Positions 54,340 through 64,000 of a stretch of 64,000 nt of DNA are shown here, one piece after another. This DNA is from Nocardioides sp. SYSU D00038 (lineage in GTDB: Bacteria > Actinomycetota > Actinomycetes > Propionibacteriales > Nocardioidaceae), in contig NZ_JAFFJT010000024.1 in assembly GCF_016924665.1 (NCBI RefSeq), positions 62,001 to 126,000 on the forward strand, read 5' to 3'. Numbering within the stretch: the first letter of the stretch is position 1; every line of letters starts with the position of its first letter. Under the pieces are notes generated by a model, which was not told the origin of the DNA, made no database searches, and saw only the letters and a program-made list of their open reading frames with translations. The position numbers and the translations under genes were made by a program.

Positions 54340-55064
54340 CCGACGGAGTCCCACCCGCCCGGCCGCACCACAAGCTGACCGCCGACGGCCGGCGGGTGCG
54401 CGAGGTCCTGTCCTACTCCCGCCGCGGCAACCGGTTCACGCCCAACCAGGCGGCCGCCTGGGCGGCGCACCACGAGGCGTGGGTGATCCCGGACGAGGCG
54501 GTCGACCGGCCCGGGTTCCGCTTCGAGACCTGGTTCGGCCGCGAGGCGCCGTTGGTCGTCGAGATCGGCTCGGGCGTCGGCGAGGCGACCGCCGTGCTCG
54601 CGGCGGCCCGGCCCGAGGCCAACGTGCTGGCCCTGGAGGTCTGGCGCCCCGGGGTCGCCGACACGCTCTGGCGGGCGGCCGAGGCGGGCGCCGACAACGT
54701 GCGCCTGTGCGGCGTCGACGCGGTCTGGTCGCTGGAGCACCTGCTCGGGCCGGGCTCGGTCGCCGAGCTGTGGACCTTCTTCCCCGACCCGTGGCACAAG
54801 ACCCGGCACCACAAGCGCCGGCTGGTCGACGCGCCGTTCGCCCGGCTCGCGGCCTCGCGCCTCGCCCCCGGCGCCGCCTGGCGGCTCGCCACCGACTGGG
54901 CCGACTACGCCGAGCAGATGCGCACCGTCCTCGACGCCGAGCCGGCCCTCGAGGGCGGCGAGGTGGAGCGCTGGGCCGAGCGCCCGGTGACCAAGTTCGA
55001 GCGCAAGGGCCTCGAGGCCGGCCGCACCATCACCGACCTCCTCTACCGCCGCCTCCCCGGCTGA
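54336..55064 (+). CDS. trmB: tRNA (guanine-N7-)-methyltransferase
   Basis: The 242-residue protein starts at GTG 54336 overlapping the DUF4190 stop. The AdoMet-binding motif is VVEIGSGVGEATAVLAA, and the family's WTFFPDPWHKTRHHKRRLV, with the catalytic Asp in PDPW, is intact. It methylates G46 of tRNAs. SYSRRGNRFTPNQ near the start is typical. It ends just before a nested palindrome. Confidence 0.95.
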   Translation: MTDGVPPARPHHKLTADGRRVREVLSYSRRGNRFTPNQAAAWAAHHEAWVIPDEAVDRPGFRFETWFGREAPLVVEIGSGVGEATAVLAAARPEANVLALEVWRPGVADTLWRAAEAGADNVRLCGVDAVWSLEHLLGPGSVAELWTFFPDPWHKTRHHKRRLVDAPFARLAASRLAPGAAWRLATDWADYAEQMRTVLDAEPALEGGEVERWAERPVTKFERKGLEAGRTITDLLYRRLPG

Positions 55065-55074
55065 CTCCCACCCC

Positions 55075-55154
55075 GCCGAGCCGTCGTTACTCGGCACGAG
55101 TAACGACGCCCCCGCCCCGCGGGGTTAACGCGCCCCGTTAACCGCCGGCTCGGC
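55075..55154. repeat. Nested palindrome that can fold as a three-way junction
   Basis: GCCGAGCCG (55075-55083) pairs with CGGCTCGGC (55146-55154). Inside are two perfect hairpins: GTCGTTACTCG/CGAGTAACGAC (55083-55107) and GGTTAACG/CGTTAACC (55123-55143). It sits between the convergent trmB and RDD genes, so may terminate both, but the nested layout is unusual. Confidence 0.82.
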
Positions 55155-55157
55155 GCC

Positions 55158-55964
55158 TCAGGAGCGGGTCAGCCGGCGGCGAAGGTCGTCCTCGCGGCGC
55201 AGCCGGGCCAGGTCGCGCTCGCGGCGGCTGGCCACCACCGCGGCGAGGAACATCTCCGGCGGGGTGCCGGGCGGCGGCGGGGGAGCGACGTGCTCGGCGA
55301 CCTCGACGGCGAGCCGGTGGCCCACCTCGGTGCGGGCGCGGGGGTCGAGGGTGGGCAGCCGGGTGATGTACTGGCGCACCGCGAGCGCGAGGCCGGTGGG
55401 CAGGCTGGCCATGTCGGCGGCGGCGGCCCAGGCGGCGAGCGGCGGCGGCATCTGCGGGGGCGGCTGCAGCTGGAGCCGCACCCGCTCGCGCACGACGTAG
55501 GTGCCGGCGGCGTAGTCGCCCAGCCGCTTGCCGCGGTGGCTGAGCATGATCGAGAAGAACGCCGGCACGCCGGTCAGCGCGTAGATCTCGACGAAGCCGA
55601 CCAGCGCCCGCACGAACGCATGCTGCACGGTGATCGGCCCGGCGTCGTCGCGCACGGTGCGCAGCCCCATCGCGAGCTTGCCGAGCGACTTGCCGCGGGT
55701 CAGCGTCTCGAGCGTGGTGGGGAAGACGAGGAAGACCGTGATCATGGCGCCCACCAGCGCCACGTGCAGGAGCGCGCCGTCGGTGCGGATCGCCGCGGTG
55801 AGGTAGACGAACAGCACCGCGAACAGCAGCACCAGGGTGGCGACGCCGTCGATCAGCCCCGAGACCAGCCGGCTGCCGAGCCCGGCGGGGGGCAGGTCGA
55901 GCGCCACCGCCTCGCCGGTGACGAGGTCGTCGGCGGTGAGGGTGGCGTACTCGGGGGTCGACAT
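55158..55964 (-). CDS. RDD family membrane protein
   Basis: The 268-residue protein has an RDD domain: LGSRLVSGLIDGVATLVLLF, RGKSLGKLAMGLRTVRDDA, RGKRLGDYAAGTYVV. Three to four membrane helices occupy residues 30-150, followed by a charged 110-residue tail ending in RRERDLARLRREDDLRRRL. A TAGACT seven bases upstream of the ATG faces the divergent SpoIIM promoter. The pairing RDD-SpoIIM next to DUF58 and MoxR recurs in actinobacteria (Rv3691-Rv3695 region in M. tuberculosis, from memory). Confidence 0.9.
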   Translation of the reverse strand: MSTPEYATLTADDLVTGEAVALDLPPAGLGSRLVSGLIDGVATLVLLFAVLFVYLTAAIRTDGALLHVALVGAMITVFLVFPTTLETLTRGKSLGKLAMGLRTVRDDAGPITVQHAFVRALVGFVEIYALTGVPAFFSIMLSHRGKRLGDYAAGTYVVRERVRLQLQPPPQMPPPLAAWAAAADMASLPTGLALAVRQYITRLPTLDPRARTEVGHRLAVEVAEHVAPPPPPGTPPEMFLAAVVASRRERDLARLRREDDLRRRLTRS

Positions 55965-56019
55965 CGCCGCCAGTCTAGGGACGACGCCCGGCGGCGGGGG
56001 ACGACCGTAGGGTGGGCGC

Positions 56020-57015
56020 GTGGACCTCGACGCCTACGTGCTCACGCACGCCCACGAGTGGCAGCGGCTCGAGGAGCTCGTGGGTCGGGGCCGGCTGACC
56101 GGGCCGGAGAGCGACGAGCTGGTCGAGCGCTACCAGCAGGTCGCCACCCACCTGTCGGTGGTGCGCACCTCCGCCCCCGACCCCTCGTTGGTGGCCCACC
56201 TGTCGTCCCTGCTCGCCCGGGCGCGCAACAAGGCGGTCGGCACCCGGGTGCCGGCCTGGCGGGGGGTGCAGCGCTTCCTCACCCACCGCTTCCCGGCGGC
56301 CCTCTACCGGCTGCGCTGGTGGTGGCTCGGCTGCCTGGCCCTCAACGTGCTGGTGACCGCGGTGATGATCTGGTGGCTCCTCGAGCACCCCGTCGCCGAG
56401 CAGTCGCTGCTCTCACCGGGCGAGGTCGACGCGCTGGTCGACCACGAGTTCGAGGACTACTACAGCGAGTACGCCGCCAGCCACTTCGCCGCGCAGGTCT
56501 GGATCAACAACGCCTGGGTCTCCGCGCTCTGCCTGGCGCTCGGCATCCTCGGGCTGCCGCTGGTGTACCTGCTCTTCAACAACATCGCCAACCTCGCGAT
56601 CATCGGCTCGATCATGATCCGCCACGACCACGGCGGCCACTTCTTCGGGCTGCTGCTGCCCCACGGGCTGCTCGAGCTCACCGCGGTGTTCGTCGCCGGC
56701 GGCGTGGGCGCCCGGCTGTTCTGGTCGTGGATCGAGCCTGGCTCGCTCACCCGGAGCCAGTCGATCGCCCGCGAGGGCCGCACCGCCGGCACGGTCGCGC
56801 TCGGCCTGGTGCTGGTGCTCTTCGTGAGCGGGGTGATCGAGGCGTTCGTGACGCCGTCGGGCCTGCCGACCTGGGCCCGGCTGGCGATCGGGGTGCTCGC
56901 CGAGCTGGTGTTCCTCGCCTACGTGTTCGTGCTCGGCCGGCAGGCGGTCGCCGAAGGCGAGACCGGCGACGTCGACGAGCGGTGGCTCGAGGACCGGCTC
57001 GCCACCCAGGAGTGA
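56020..57015 (+). CDS. SpoIIM-family membrane protein
   Basis: The 331-residue protein starts at GTG 56020, six bases after TAGGGT. It begins with WQRLEELVGRGRLTGPESDE and ERYQQVATHLSVVRTSAPDP, the N-terminal part typical of actinobacterial SpoIIM homologues. Membrane helices follow, with NNIANLAIIGSIM and HGLLELTAVFVAGGVGARL. The sporulation name is inherited; the organism is not expected to sporulate this way, and the role here is unknown. Confidence 0.92.
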   Translation: MDLDAYVLTHAHEWQRLEELVGRGRLTGPESDELVERYQQVATHLSVVRTSAPDPSLVAHLSSLLARARNKAVGTRVPAWRGVQRFLTHRFPAALYRLRWWWLGCLALNVLVTAVMIWWLLEHPVAEQSLLSPGEVDALVDHEFEDYYSEYAASHFAAQVWINNAWVSALCLALGILGLPLVYLLFNNIANLAIIGSIMIRHDHGGHFFGLLLPHGLLELTAVFVAGGVGARLFWSWIEPGSLTRSQSIAREGRTAGTVALGLVLVLFVSGVIEAFVTPSGLPTWARLAIGVLAELVFLAYVFVLGRQAVAEGETGDVDERWLEDRLATQE

Positions 57016-57055
57016 GCGCCCGACCGAGCTGAGCAGCCCGGTCAGAGCAGCCAGG

Positions 57056-58348
57056 TCAGAGCAGCCCGGAGGCCTTGAGCACCAGGTAGTGGTCGGCCAG
57101 CGCCGGCGGCAGCGCCTCGGCGTCGGCGTCGACCACGTCGACGCCCAGTGCCCGCAGCAGGTCGGCCGTACGACGGCGCCGCAGCGCCGCCTGCTCGGCC
57201 GCCGCGGCGTCGTAGACCTCGTCGACCGTGCCGCGGGTCGCCGCCAGCTGGTCGAGGGCGGGGTCGCGCACGGACGCGAGCACCACCCGGTGGTGGCGGG
57301 TGAGCGTGGTGAGCACCGGCAGCAGTCCCTCCTCGACCGCCGACGGCTCCAGCGGGGTGAGCAGCACCACCAGCGCGCGCTGCCGCCCGAACTCGGTGAC
57401 CGCACCGGCCAGCGCCCGCCAGTCGGCCTCGGCGATCACCGGCTCGAGGTCGGCCATCGTGTCCTGGAGCCGGGCGGCGACGTCGCGGGCGCCGGCGGCG
57501 CGCAGCCGGGCCCGGACCCGGCGGTCGCCGGCGACGAAGTCGACCCGGTCGCCCGCCCGCGCGGCGAGGGCGGCCAGCAGCAGCGCAGCGTCCATCGCCG
57601 AGTCGAGCCGCGGCACGTCCTCGACCCGGCCGGCCGAGGTGCGCGAGGTGTCGAGCACCAGCACCACCCGCCGGTCGCGCTCGGGCTGCCAGGTGCGGAC
57701 GACGACCGTGCGGTTGCGGGCGCTGGCCCGCCAGTCGATCGAGCGGACGTCGTCGCCGCGCACGTACTCGCGCAGCGAGTCGAACTCGGTGCCCTGCCCC
57801 CGCACCCGCACGGCGGAGCGGCCGTCGAGCTCGCGCAGCCGGGCCAGCCGGCTCGGCAGGTGCTTGCGCGACTCGAACGGCGGCAGCGAGCGCACCGAGC
57901 CGGGCACCTCCAGCGTGCGCTGCCGCGAGGCCAGCCCGAGCGGGCCGTGCAGCCGCACGGTGACGCCGAGCGCGCGCAGGTCGCCGCGGCGCCGTGGCAC
58001 CAGCGGCGTACGCAGCCGGGCCCGGGCGCCGGGCGCGAGCCGCAGGCGGTGCCGGTTCTGCCGGGCCCCCGCCGAGGGCTGCCAGGCGTCGCGCAGCACG
58101 CCGCGCACCCGGCGGCCGCCGGGGTTGCGCACCCGCAGGTCGGAGAGCGCCGGGTAGCCCATCCGCACGGCGCCGACCGGCTCGCGGTGCACCTCGAGCC
58201 GCTGGGGACGCGGCGCCGCCAGCCAGTCGGCGACCACCATCGCGGCGACCACCAGCAGCCACAGCCCGAGGGTCGACGAGCTCGGCCGCAGCACCAGCGG
58301 CACCAGGCCCACCAGGAGCAGCAGCGGAACGCGCCACGAGACGACCAT
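57056..58348 (-). CDS. DUF58 domain protein
   Basis: The 430-residue protein has an N-terminal membrane hairpin (VPLLLLVGLVPLVLRP, LWLLVVAAMVVADWL), a beta-rich middle and the DUF58 core at ~190 with GTEFDSLREYVRGDDVRSID, WRASARNRTVVVRTWQPERD and VVLVLDTSRTSAG, a vWA-like MIDAS start. It is the usual partner of the MoxR ATPase, encoded 7 bases upstream in the same operon. The pair is thought to act in protein maturation or envelope stress. Confidence 0.92.
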   Translation of the reverse strand: MVVSWRVPLLLLVGLVPLVLRPSSSTLGLWLLVVAAMVVADWLAAPRPQRLEVHREPVGAVRMGYPALSDLRVRNPGGRRVRGVLRDAWQPSAGARQNRHRLRLAPGARARLRTPLVPRRRGDLRALGVTVRLHGPLGLASRQRTLEVPGSVRSLPPFESRKHLPSRLARLRELDGRSAVRVRGQGTEFDSLREYVRGDDVRSIDWRASARNRTVVVRTWQPERDRRVVLVLDTSRTSAGRVEDVPRLDSAMDAALLLAALAARAGDRVDFVAGDRRVRARLRAAGARDVAARLQDTMADLEPVIAEADWRALAGAVTEFGRQRALVVLLTPLEPSAVEEGLLPVLTTLTRHHRVVLASVRDPALDQLAATRGTVDEVYDAAAAEQAALRRRRTADLLRALGVDVVDADAEALPPALADHYLVLKASGLL

Positions 58349-58355
58349 CAGCAGG

Positions 58356-59353
<998 letters not shown>

Positions 59354-59357
<4 letters not shown>

Positions 59358-60529
59358 GGTCGGCGTACCTCTTTCTCGAGCTCGGCCAGGTCGGTGGCCA
59401 GGGTGATCAGGTCGCGGTCGGTGGCGGGCGTGGACGCGGTGTCGCCGAGCAGCCGGCGCACCGCCTCGAGGTCGCGGCCGGTGTGGCGGGCGGCGGCGTC
59501 GGCCACCTCGTCCGGCCCCGCGGCGGAGCCCAGCCGCAGCGCCTCGGCGCAGCGGGCGCGGGCGGCGGCCCGCAGCGCCGACGCGGCGTGGCCGCGGTCG
59601 CCGGCGCGGCGGTAGAGCCGGCCCCGGCTGCGCGTGGTCTCGACCGCGCGGACGACGACCGGCAGCGGCTCGGAGGCCAGCGGGCCCAGCCGGCGCCCGC
59701 GCCACAGCACCAGCGCGACGAGCACCGCCAGCCCGAGCCACAGGCCGGGCCGCACCCAGCGCGGGAGCAGGCTGCCGAGGCTGACGCCGTCGCCGGCCAG
59801 CAGGTCCTCGAAGGTGGGGACGTACCAGACCAGCCGCTCGTGCTGGCCCAGCAGCCGCAGCGCCACCGCGGCGTTGTCGGCGCGCAGCACCTGGTCGTTG
59901 GTCAGCGCCTCCTCGGCGCCGAAGAGCGTGGTCCGGCCGGAGCGGACCAGCAGGGCGCGGGGGCCGGAGGTGAAGCAGCCGTCGCCGGGGTAGGCGTAGG
60001 CGCGCTCGACCTCCACCCGCAGCCCGCCGAGGCCCGCCACGTCGCACCCGGCGGCCAGCGGGTCGGTGACCGGCACCCGGTCCGGCGAGGCGACGTCGGC
60101 CACCAGTTCGCTGGTCATCGGCCCAGCACCGGCGACCACGAGCCGGGCCCGCCGGGTGGCGTCGCGGAGCCGCTCGACCGTGCTGTCGCCGAGGTTCTCG
60201 GGCCCGACCACGAGCACCGTGGTGTCCGGGCCGAGGCCGGACCGGTCGTCGGCCAGGTCATCGAGCTCGTCGGCCGAGCGGGCGACCGTCACGTCGACGC
60301 CCTGGTCCTCCAGCACCCGGGCCAGGGCCTGCCCACCGGTGGGGCCGGGGTTGTCGGGGTCGAGGGGGGTGCCGGTGCGCGGGCCGCCGCCGACGAGCGC
60401 GGCGAGCACCAGCGCGAGCAGCAGGGAGCCCCCCACCACGAGGGCGGACCGGTGCCGGCGCAGGGGCCCGCCGGCGCCCCCGGCCGCCGGGGCCGCGGGG
60501 GAGGCGGGTACGGCGGTCGTGGCGGTCAC
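59354..60529 (-). CDS. DUF4350 membrane protein
   Basis: The 391-residue protein starts with GTG 60529 overlapping the upstream DUF4129 stop. It has a first membrane helix (ALVVGGSLLLALVLAALVGG), then the DUF4350 domain (PTGGQALARVLEDQGVDVTV, TTVLVVGPENLGD), a second helix (LWLGLAVLVALVLW) near residue 270 and a soluble helical tail. DUF4350 is similar to GATase-like domains without the catalytic triad. It belongs to the MoxR operon. Confidence 0.9.
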
Positions 60530-61173
60530 CGCACCCCCGCCAGCTCGGCGTCGAGCGCCAGCACCCGGGTCGCCTGCTCGGAGGTGGCCGGGCGGTCGCC
60601 GTAGAGCACGCCGTCGAAGAGCAGCGCCGCGGCGAGCACCGCGTCGGCGCGGCCCGGGTGGTCGTCGCCGAGCAGGGCGGCCACCTCGTGGGCGGTCGCG
60701 CCGGGCACGTCGGGGAGCACGCCGAGCTCGACCTGCGCCACCACCAGGGCCCGGAAGCCCTCGACGACCGCGTCCTCGTGACGGCCCTCGGCGAGTGCGG
60801 TGCGGGCGCGCTCGCGCAGCTCGTCGGCGGTGACCCGCTCCTCGGCCAGCACCGCGCCCTCGCCACCGGGGGCCCGGGTGGTGCGTCGGGCCCGCGAGAC
60901 CAGGAACGCCAGCCCGGAGACCAGCGCGACCAGCACCAGCATCCAGGCCAGCGTCGAGAGGGCGGAGGTGTCGGACGCCGCCCGGAGCCCGCGGTCGAAC
61001 TGGCGGGAGAACCAGTCGACGACCCGCTGGACCAGGTTGGTCTCGTGGTACTCGGGCCGCAGCAGCTCGCGGCGCAGCAGCGACCGGCCGTCGTCGCCCG
61101 AGGGCGCGAGCGGTGGGCCGTCGGCGCGCACCAGCGGCCCGGCGGCGAGGTGGACGAGCCGGTCGGTGCTCAC
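60526..61173 (-). CDS. DUF4129 membrane protein
   Basis: The 215-residue protein is started at GTG 61173, overlapping the upstream gene by GTGA. A short N-terminus (SLLRRELLRPEYHETNLVQR) precedes one helix (LAWMLVLVALVSGLAFLVS), and the DUF4129 core follows: ADELRERARTALAEGRHEDA, VVEGFRALVVAQVELGVLPD, GATAHEVAALLGD. It resembles the C-terminal part of transglutaminase-like proteins but without catalytic residues. Conserved component of the MoxR cluster. Confidence 0.9.
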   Translation of the reverse strand: MSTDRLVHLAAGPLVRADGPPLAPSGDDGRSLLRRELLRPEYHETNLVQRVVDWFSRQFDRGLRAASDTSALSTLAWMLVLVALVSGLAFLVSRARRTTRAPGGEGAVLAEERVTADELRERARTALAEGRHEDAVVEGFRALVVAQVELGVLPDVPGATAHEVAALLGDDHPGRADAVLAAALLFDGVLYGDRPATSEQATRVLALDAELAGVR

Positions 61174-62315
61174 CCGGCGAGCCCCGCCTGGCGCATCAGC
61201 TCGACGTCGTAGGCCTCCTTGCGCATCCGTTGGTCGAGGTACTGCAGCGAGGTCACCGCGCCGGTGAACGGCGTGACGAAGGCGGCGGTCACCACCATGG
61301 TCAGCGACTGGACGACGACCAGCGTGAGCAGCGAGTACTGCTCGGGCACGAACGCGTCGGCGACCACGCCGAGGATGCCGAGCGGCAGGCCGAGCACCTG
61401 CCCGGCGATGCTGACCAGCAGCAGCGTCAGCAGCGCGACGCCGAGGATCCGCCAGAACTGGCGGTGGCTGAGCCGGGCGGCCCGGCCGAGCGAGGCGAAC
61501 ACCCCGAGCCGCTCGACCATCAGTGCCGGCGTGGAGAGCAGCGCCACCCGGACCCAGAAGAACAGCAGCGCGAACAGCACGGCCGGCACGCTGACCAGCC
61601 CCCAGACCACCAGGACGGCGACGTTCTCGCCGAGGGCGAGCAGCACCCAGACGACGACGTAGACGGCCAGGCCGAGGACCACCAGCGCCAGCTGGAGCAC
61701 CGCGAGGCCGATCAGCCGCCAGCGGCCGCCGCGGGTGGAGGCCCAGGCCTCGCCGAGCGACATCCGGCGACCCAGCGCGGCCGCGTGGGTGACCTGGGCG
61801 AGCATGCCGGTCACCAGCACGGTGCCGACCATCTGCAGGAGCGCGCCGATGCCGAGCGAGCCCATCGAGCCCACGATCGCGAGCGCGTCGCCCTCCGAGA
61901 GCGGGTCGGTGCTCTCGCCGTAGAAGTCGTAGGAGGCGTCGACGGTCCAGGTCAGCACCGCGGTCACCAGCAGCGGCAGCACCATCGCCACCGCGCTCAC
62001 CAGCACGGCCGCGCCCACGGTGGCGCGGGGGTTGAACCGGATGATGCGGAAGGCGCCGTCGTACATGTCGCCCAGCGAGAGCGGGCGCAGCGCGATCGCA
62101 CCCGGCTTGTGGGCCGCACCCAGCATGCCGGGCGGTGGGGCCCAGCCCCCCGCCGGCGGCGGGGGAGGGTACGCCGCGGGGGCGGCCCACCCGGGCGGGG
62201 GCGCCGGCTGGTGCGTGGGTGGGGCCACGTGGCCGGGCGGCGGGTAGGCCGGGGGGCCGGGCGGAGGCGGCTGGCTCCCGGGGGGCGGGAAGGCCCCTCC
62301 TCCAGGGTCGGACAT
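61170..62315 (-). CDS. Membrane protein with glycerophosphoryl diester phosphodiesterase-type membrane domain
   Basis: The 381-residue protein is started at ATG 62315 (MSDPGGGAFPPPG); the frame also extends 16 codons upstream. Residues 1-80 are Pro-rich and probably disordered. Six or so membrane helices follow: GDMYDGAFRIIRFNPRATVG, LIGLAVLQLALVVLGLAVYV, FWRILGVALLTLLLVSIAGQ. The MYDGAFRIIRFNP segment matches the DUF7847/GDPDase membrane-region family. It is the first gene of the operon and overlaps DUF4129 by GTGA. No catalytic domain is present, so no enzyme role is implied. Confidence 0.83.
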   Translation of the reverse strand: MSDPGGGAFPPPGSQPPPPGPPAYPPPGHVAPPTHQPAPPPGWAAPAAYPPPPPAGGWAPPPGMLGAAHKPGAIALRPLSLGDMYDGAFRIIRFNPRATVGAAVLVSAVAMVLPLLVTAVLTWTVDASYDFYGESTDPLSEGDALAIVGSMGSLGIGALLQMVGTVLVTGMLAQVTHAAALGRRMSLGEAWASTRGGRWRLIGLAVLQLALVVLGLAVYVVVWVLLALGENVAVLVVWGLVSVPAVLFALLFFWVRVALLSTPALMVERLGVFASLGRAARLSHRQFWRILGVALLTLLLVSIAGQVLGLPLGILGVVADAFVPEQYSLLTLVVVQSLTMVVTAAFVTPFTGAVTSLQYLDQRMRKEAYDVELMRQAGLAG

Positions 62316-62432
62316 CCTCGTCCCTTCGACCGACACGACCGGGCGGGTCCCGGCGCCGCCCATCCTGTCAGGTCCGGCGGAGCGGCACCGAGGGTCGCCG
62401 AGGTGTCCGGCGCGCCGGGTTCGGCGAGGGGC

Positions 62433-62924
62433 TCAGCGCCGGCTGAGGTGGGAGGGCAGCACGCAGGCGGTGTCGAGGCCGAGCACCCGGTTGAGCCGGC
62501 CGAACGCGATCCACGAGCCCAGGCACATCGACAGCTCGACGATCTCGCGGTCGGAGTAGTGGGTCTTCATCCGGGTCCAGAACCCGTCGTCGAGGCCGTG
62601 GTGGTCGAGCGCGTAGCGCTCGGCGTACTCGGCGGCCAGCCGGGTGCGCTCGTCGAAGGCCTGGGTGGTGCGCCAGCCCTTGACCGCGTCGTCGAAGCCG
62701 TCCTCGACCTTGACGCCGTCGCGCTCGGTGCGCCAGTCCTGGCAGAACAGGCACCCGTTGAGCTGCGCGATCCGCAGCCGGGCCGCCTCGAACTCGCGCA
62801 GCCCCAGCGTGGTGTGCTCGTAGACGCTCTGGGCGAACGCCGCGGCCGCCGGGCCGATGCCGGGGACCATCGAGCCCCAGACGTGGACGATGGGGTCGGC
62901 GCCCTCGGGGATGTCGATGATCAT
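62433..62924 (-). CDS. Carboxymuconolactone decarboxylase family protein
   Basis: The 163-residue protein is taken from ATG 62924 (MIIDIPEGADPIVHVWGSM), overlapping the upstream stop by ATGA. The CMD/AhpD-type motif is LNGCLFCQDWRTERDG, with a CxxC in place of the usual CxxC-x3-H motif (His is absent), and DREIVELSMCLGSWIAFGRL is the second conserved helix. It could act in redox or as an aromatic ring enzyme. It probably forms an operon with the reductase upstream. Confidence 0.87.
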   Translation of the reverse strand: MIIDIPEGADPIVHVWGSMVPGIGPAAAAFAQSVYEHTTLGLREFEAARLRIAQLNGCLFCQDWRTERDGVKVEDGFDDAVKGWRTTQAFDERTRLAAEYAERYALDHHGLDDGFWTRMKTHYSDREIVELSMCLGSWIAFGRLNRVLGLDTACVLPSHLSRR

Positions 62925-64000
62925 GCGCTGGTCCTTCCGATGCGGCCCACGGGGGGAGAGAGGGGTACGTCGAGCCCGTCGTAGAGGCCCGGCTCCGCGG
63001 CGAGCAGCCACGGGACGGCGTTGACCAGCCGGTTGGCGGCGGTGGCGTTGCCCCCGGCGGCGCGGTTGCCGCCCTCGTCGGTGGCCTCCACGTTGACCAC
63101 GATCCGGGGCCGGCCCTCGATCACGACCTGGTGGGCGCCGGCGCCGCCGTCGGGCGGCGTGGGCCAGTCGGGCGCCACGTCGGGGGCGATCCGGGTCACG
63201 TGCTCGACGACGATCACCGGCTCGCCGTCCACCACGCCCTGCACCTCGAAGCGCAGGGCACCCTGGGTGCCTGCCTCGAAGAGCCCCATCGCGTTGGTGA
63301 CGTCGTGCTCCAGCGGACGACGCTCCAGCGTCTCGCGCACCTCGTCGAGCTCGACGCCGAGCGCGCGGGCCACCAGCCGCACCTGCCCGCCCCACACCAT
63401 CGACGGGACGCCGGGCAGCACCATCGGGGGGTCGTAGTCCATGGGGTGCCCCATGCCGACCAGGTCGCGCACCGAGCCGGGGGCGTCGTAGGTGGAGTAG
63501 TCGAACACCTCCAGGCAGCGCACCTGCTCGACGGTGCCGGCCAGCGAGCCGACCAGCACCGGCAGCAGGTCGTTGCCCCAGCCGGGGTCGATGCCGCTGA
63601 CGAAGAGAGAGGCGCCGCCCGCACGGGCGGCGTCGAGCAGCGGGTCGCGCAGCGCGGTGGGCGCGCTGCGCGGGTCGTAGAGCGCGTAGACCGAGGGGGT
63701 CACCACGCTCGCCCCGGCGCGCAGGCACCGCTCCAGGTCGCGCACGGCGTCGTCGGGCCGCACGTCGCCGGACGCCGTGTAGGCGACCGCACCGCCAGCG
63801 GCCAGCGCGAGGGCGGCGTCGACGTCGGTGGTCGCCGCGACCCCGAGCGGCGCGTCGAGACCGGCGAGGTCGGCAGCGTCGCGGCCCGCCTTGGCGGGGT
63901 CGTGCACCAGCACGCCGGCCAGGCGCAGCCCGGGGTGCGCGGCGACCGCGCGGATCGCGGCGCGACCCATGTTGCCGGTGCCCCAGACGACCACCGGCGC
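62921..64000 (-). CDS. Dihydrodipicolinate reductase-like protein (5' end outside window)
   Basis: 360 codons are visible. The frame runs to the window edge with GTG 63994 the only candidate start inside it; the first visible residues VVVWGTGNMGRAAIRAVAAH are already the Rossmann motif, so the gene should start a few codons beyond. The fold, VSGIDPGWGNDLLPVLVG and LFEAGTQGALRFEV resemble DapB-like/2,4-diaminopentanoate dehydrogenase-type oxidoreductases, often in aromatic or steroid catabolic clusters. Substrate unknown. Confidence 0.8.
   Translation of the reverse strand, partial: APVVVWGTGNMGRAAIRAVAAHPGLRLAGVLVHDPAKAGRDAADLAGLDAPLGVAATTDVDAALALAAGGAVAYTASGDVRPDDAVRDLERCLRAGASVVTPSVYALYDPRSAPTALRDPLLDAARAGGASLFVSGIDPGWGNDLLPVLVGSLAGTVEQVRCLEVFDYSTYDAPGSVRDLVGMGHPMDYDPPMVLPGVPSMVWGGQVRLVARALGVELDEVRETLERRPLEHDVTNAMGLFEAGTQGALRFEVQGVVDGEPVIVVEHVTRIAPDVAPDWPTPPDGGAGAHQVVIEGRPRIVVNVEATDEGGNRAAGGNATAANRLVNAVPWLLAAEPGLYDGLDVPLSPPVGRIGRTSA

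Overview
The window is very GC-rich, densely packed DNA from an actinobacterium. GTG starts are common, start/stop codons overlap by 4 bases (ATGA/GTGA) and a genome-style leaderless promoter (TANNNT 6-8 nt before the start codon) recurs. The gene content (CoxSLM-type hydroxylase, XPB helicase with its partner, the DUF3027/DUF2530 pair, the RDD-SpoIIM-DUF58-MoxR block, DUF2207/LemA) and the GGTTGAGGA...TCTCGAAACC intergenic repeats suggest Nocardioides or a close relative. This is a judgement from gene content, not a database match. No plasmid, phage or transposase gene was seen, so this looks like ordinary chromosome with some unusual repeats.

Layout. 0-9.3 kb: the 3' part of xdhC (its coding sequence carries two long inverted repeats), a lipoprotein hydrolase, a GAF-domain regulator, an ArsR-type regulator with a His-rich DUF4396 membrane protein, then a form II coxS-coxL-coxM-coxG molybdenum hydroxylase operon. 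9.3-15.2 kb: MFS transporter, DUF2207-LemA pair, SDR and aldo/keto reductase. 15.2-15.9 kb: non-coding repeat cluster. 15.9-23.6 kb: AlkB-like dioxygenase with a perfect LexA box, GntR regulator, a WXG-like hypothetical pair, CutC, several small conserved genes, RtcB. 23.7-27.2 kb: SerA, a secreted S33 peptidase and an array of 26-bp hairpin repeats. 27.2-33.6 kb: TrpB2, XPB helicase, VOC and CGNR proteins, helicase-associated/WYL-like protein. 33.7-37.4 kb: PP2C phosphatase with two FHA proteins. 37.4-49.2 kb: SRPBCC, Asp/Glu racemase with divergent LysR, signal peptidase I, a HAD-LarE fusion, M50-like peptidase, cold-shock protein, MFS, DUF3027, DUF2530, purine permease, MarR-MFS pair. 49.2-53.8 kb: the str operon rpsL-rpsG-fusA-tuf with a consensus promoter and a strong terminator. 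53.9-62.3 kb: DUF4190, TrmB and the RDD/SpoIIM/DUF58/MoxR/DUF4350/DUF4129 membrane-protein cluster. 62.4-64 kb: a CMD-family protein and the start-less end of a dihydrodipicolinate-reductase-like gene.

Most units are short independent operons. The clearest cooperating sets are cox plus XdhC (molybdenum enzyme and its cofactor chaperone), PP2C-FHA-FHA (phospho-signalling), XPB plus partner (DNA repair), the str operon, and the MoxR/DUF58 cluster. No tRNA, rRNA or CRISPR was found. The most unusual items are the hairpin arrays (in xdhC, at 13.2, 26.7-27.1 and 55.1 kb), the HAD-LarE fusion, the SOS-box AlkB-like gene and the ArsR-DUF4396 metal module. I found no clear evidence of a wholly new multi-gene system.
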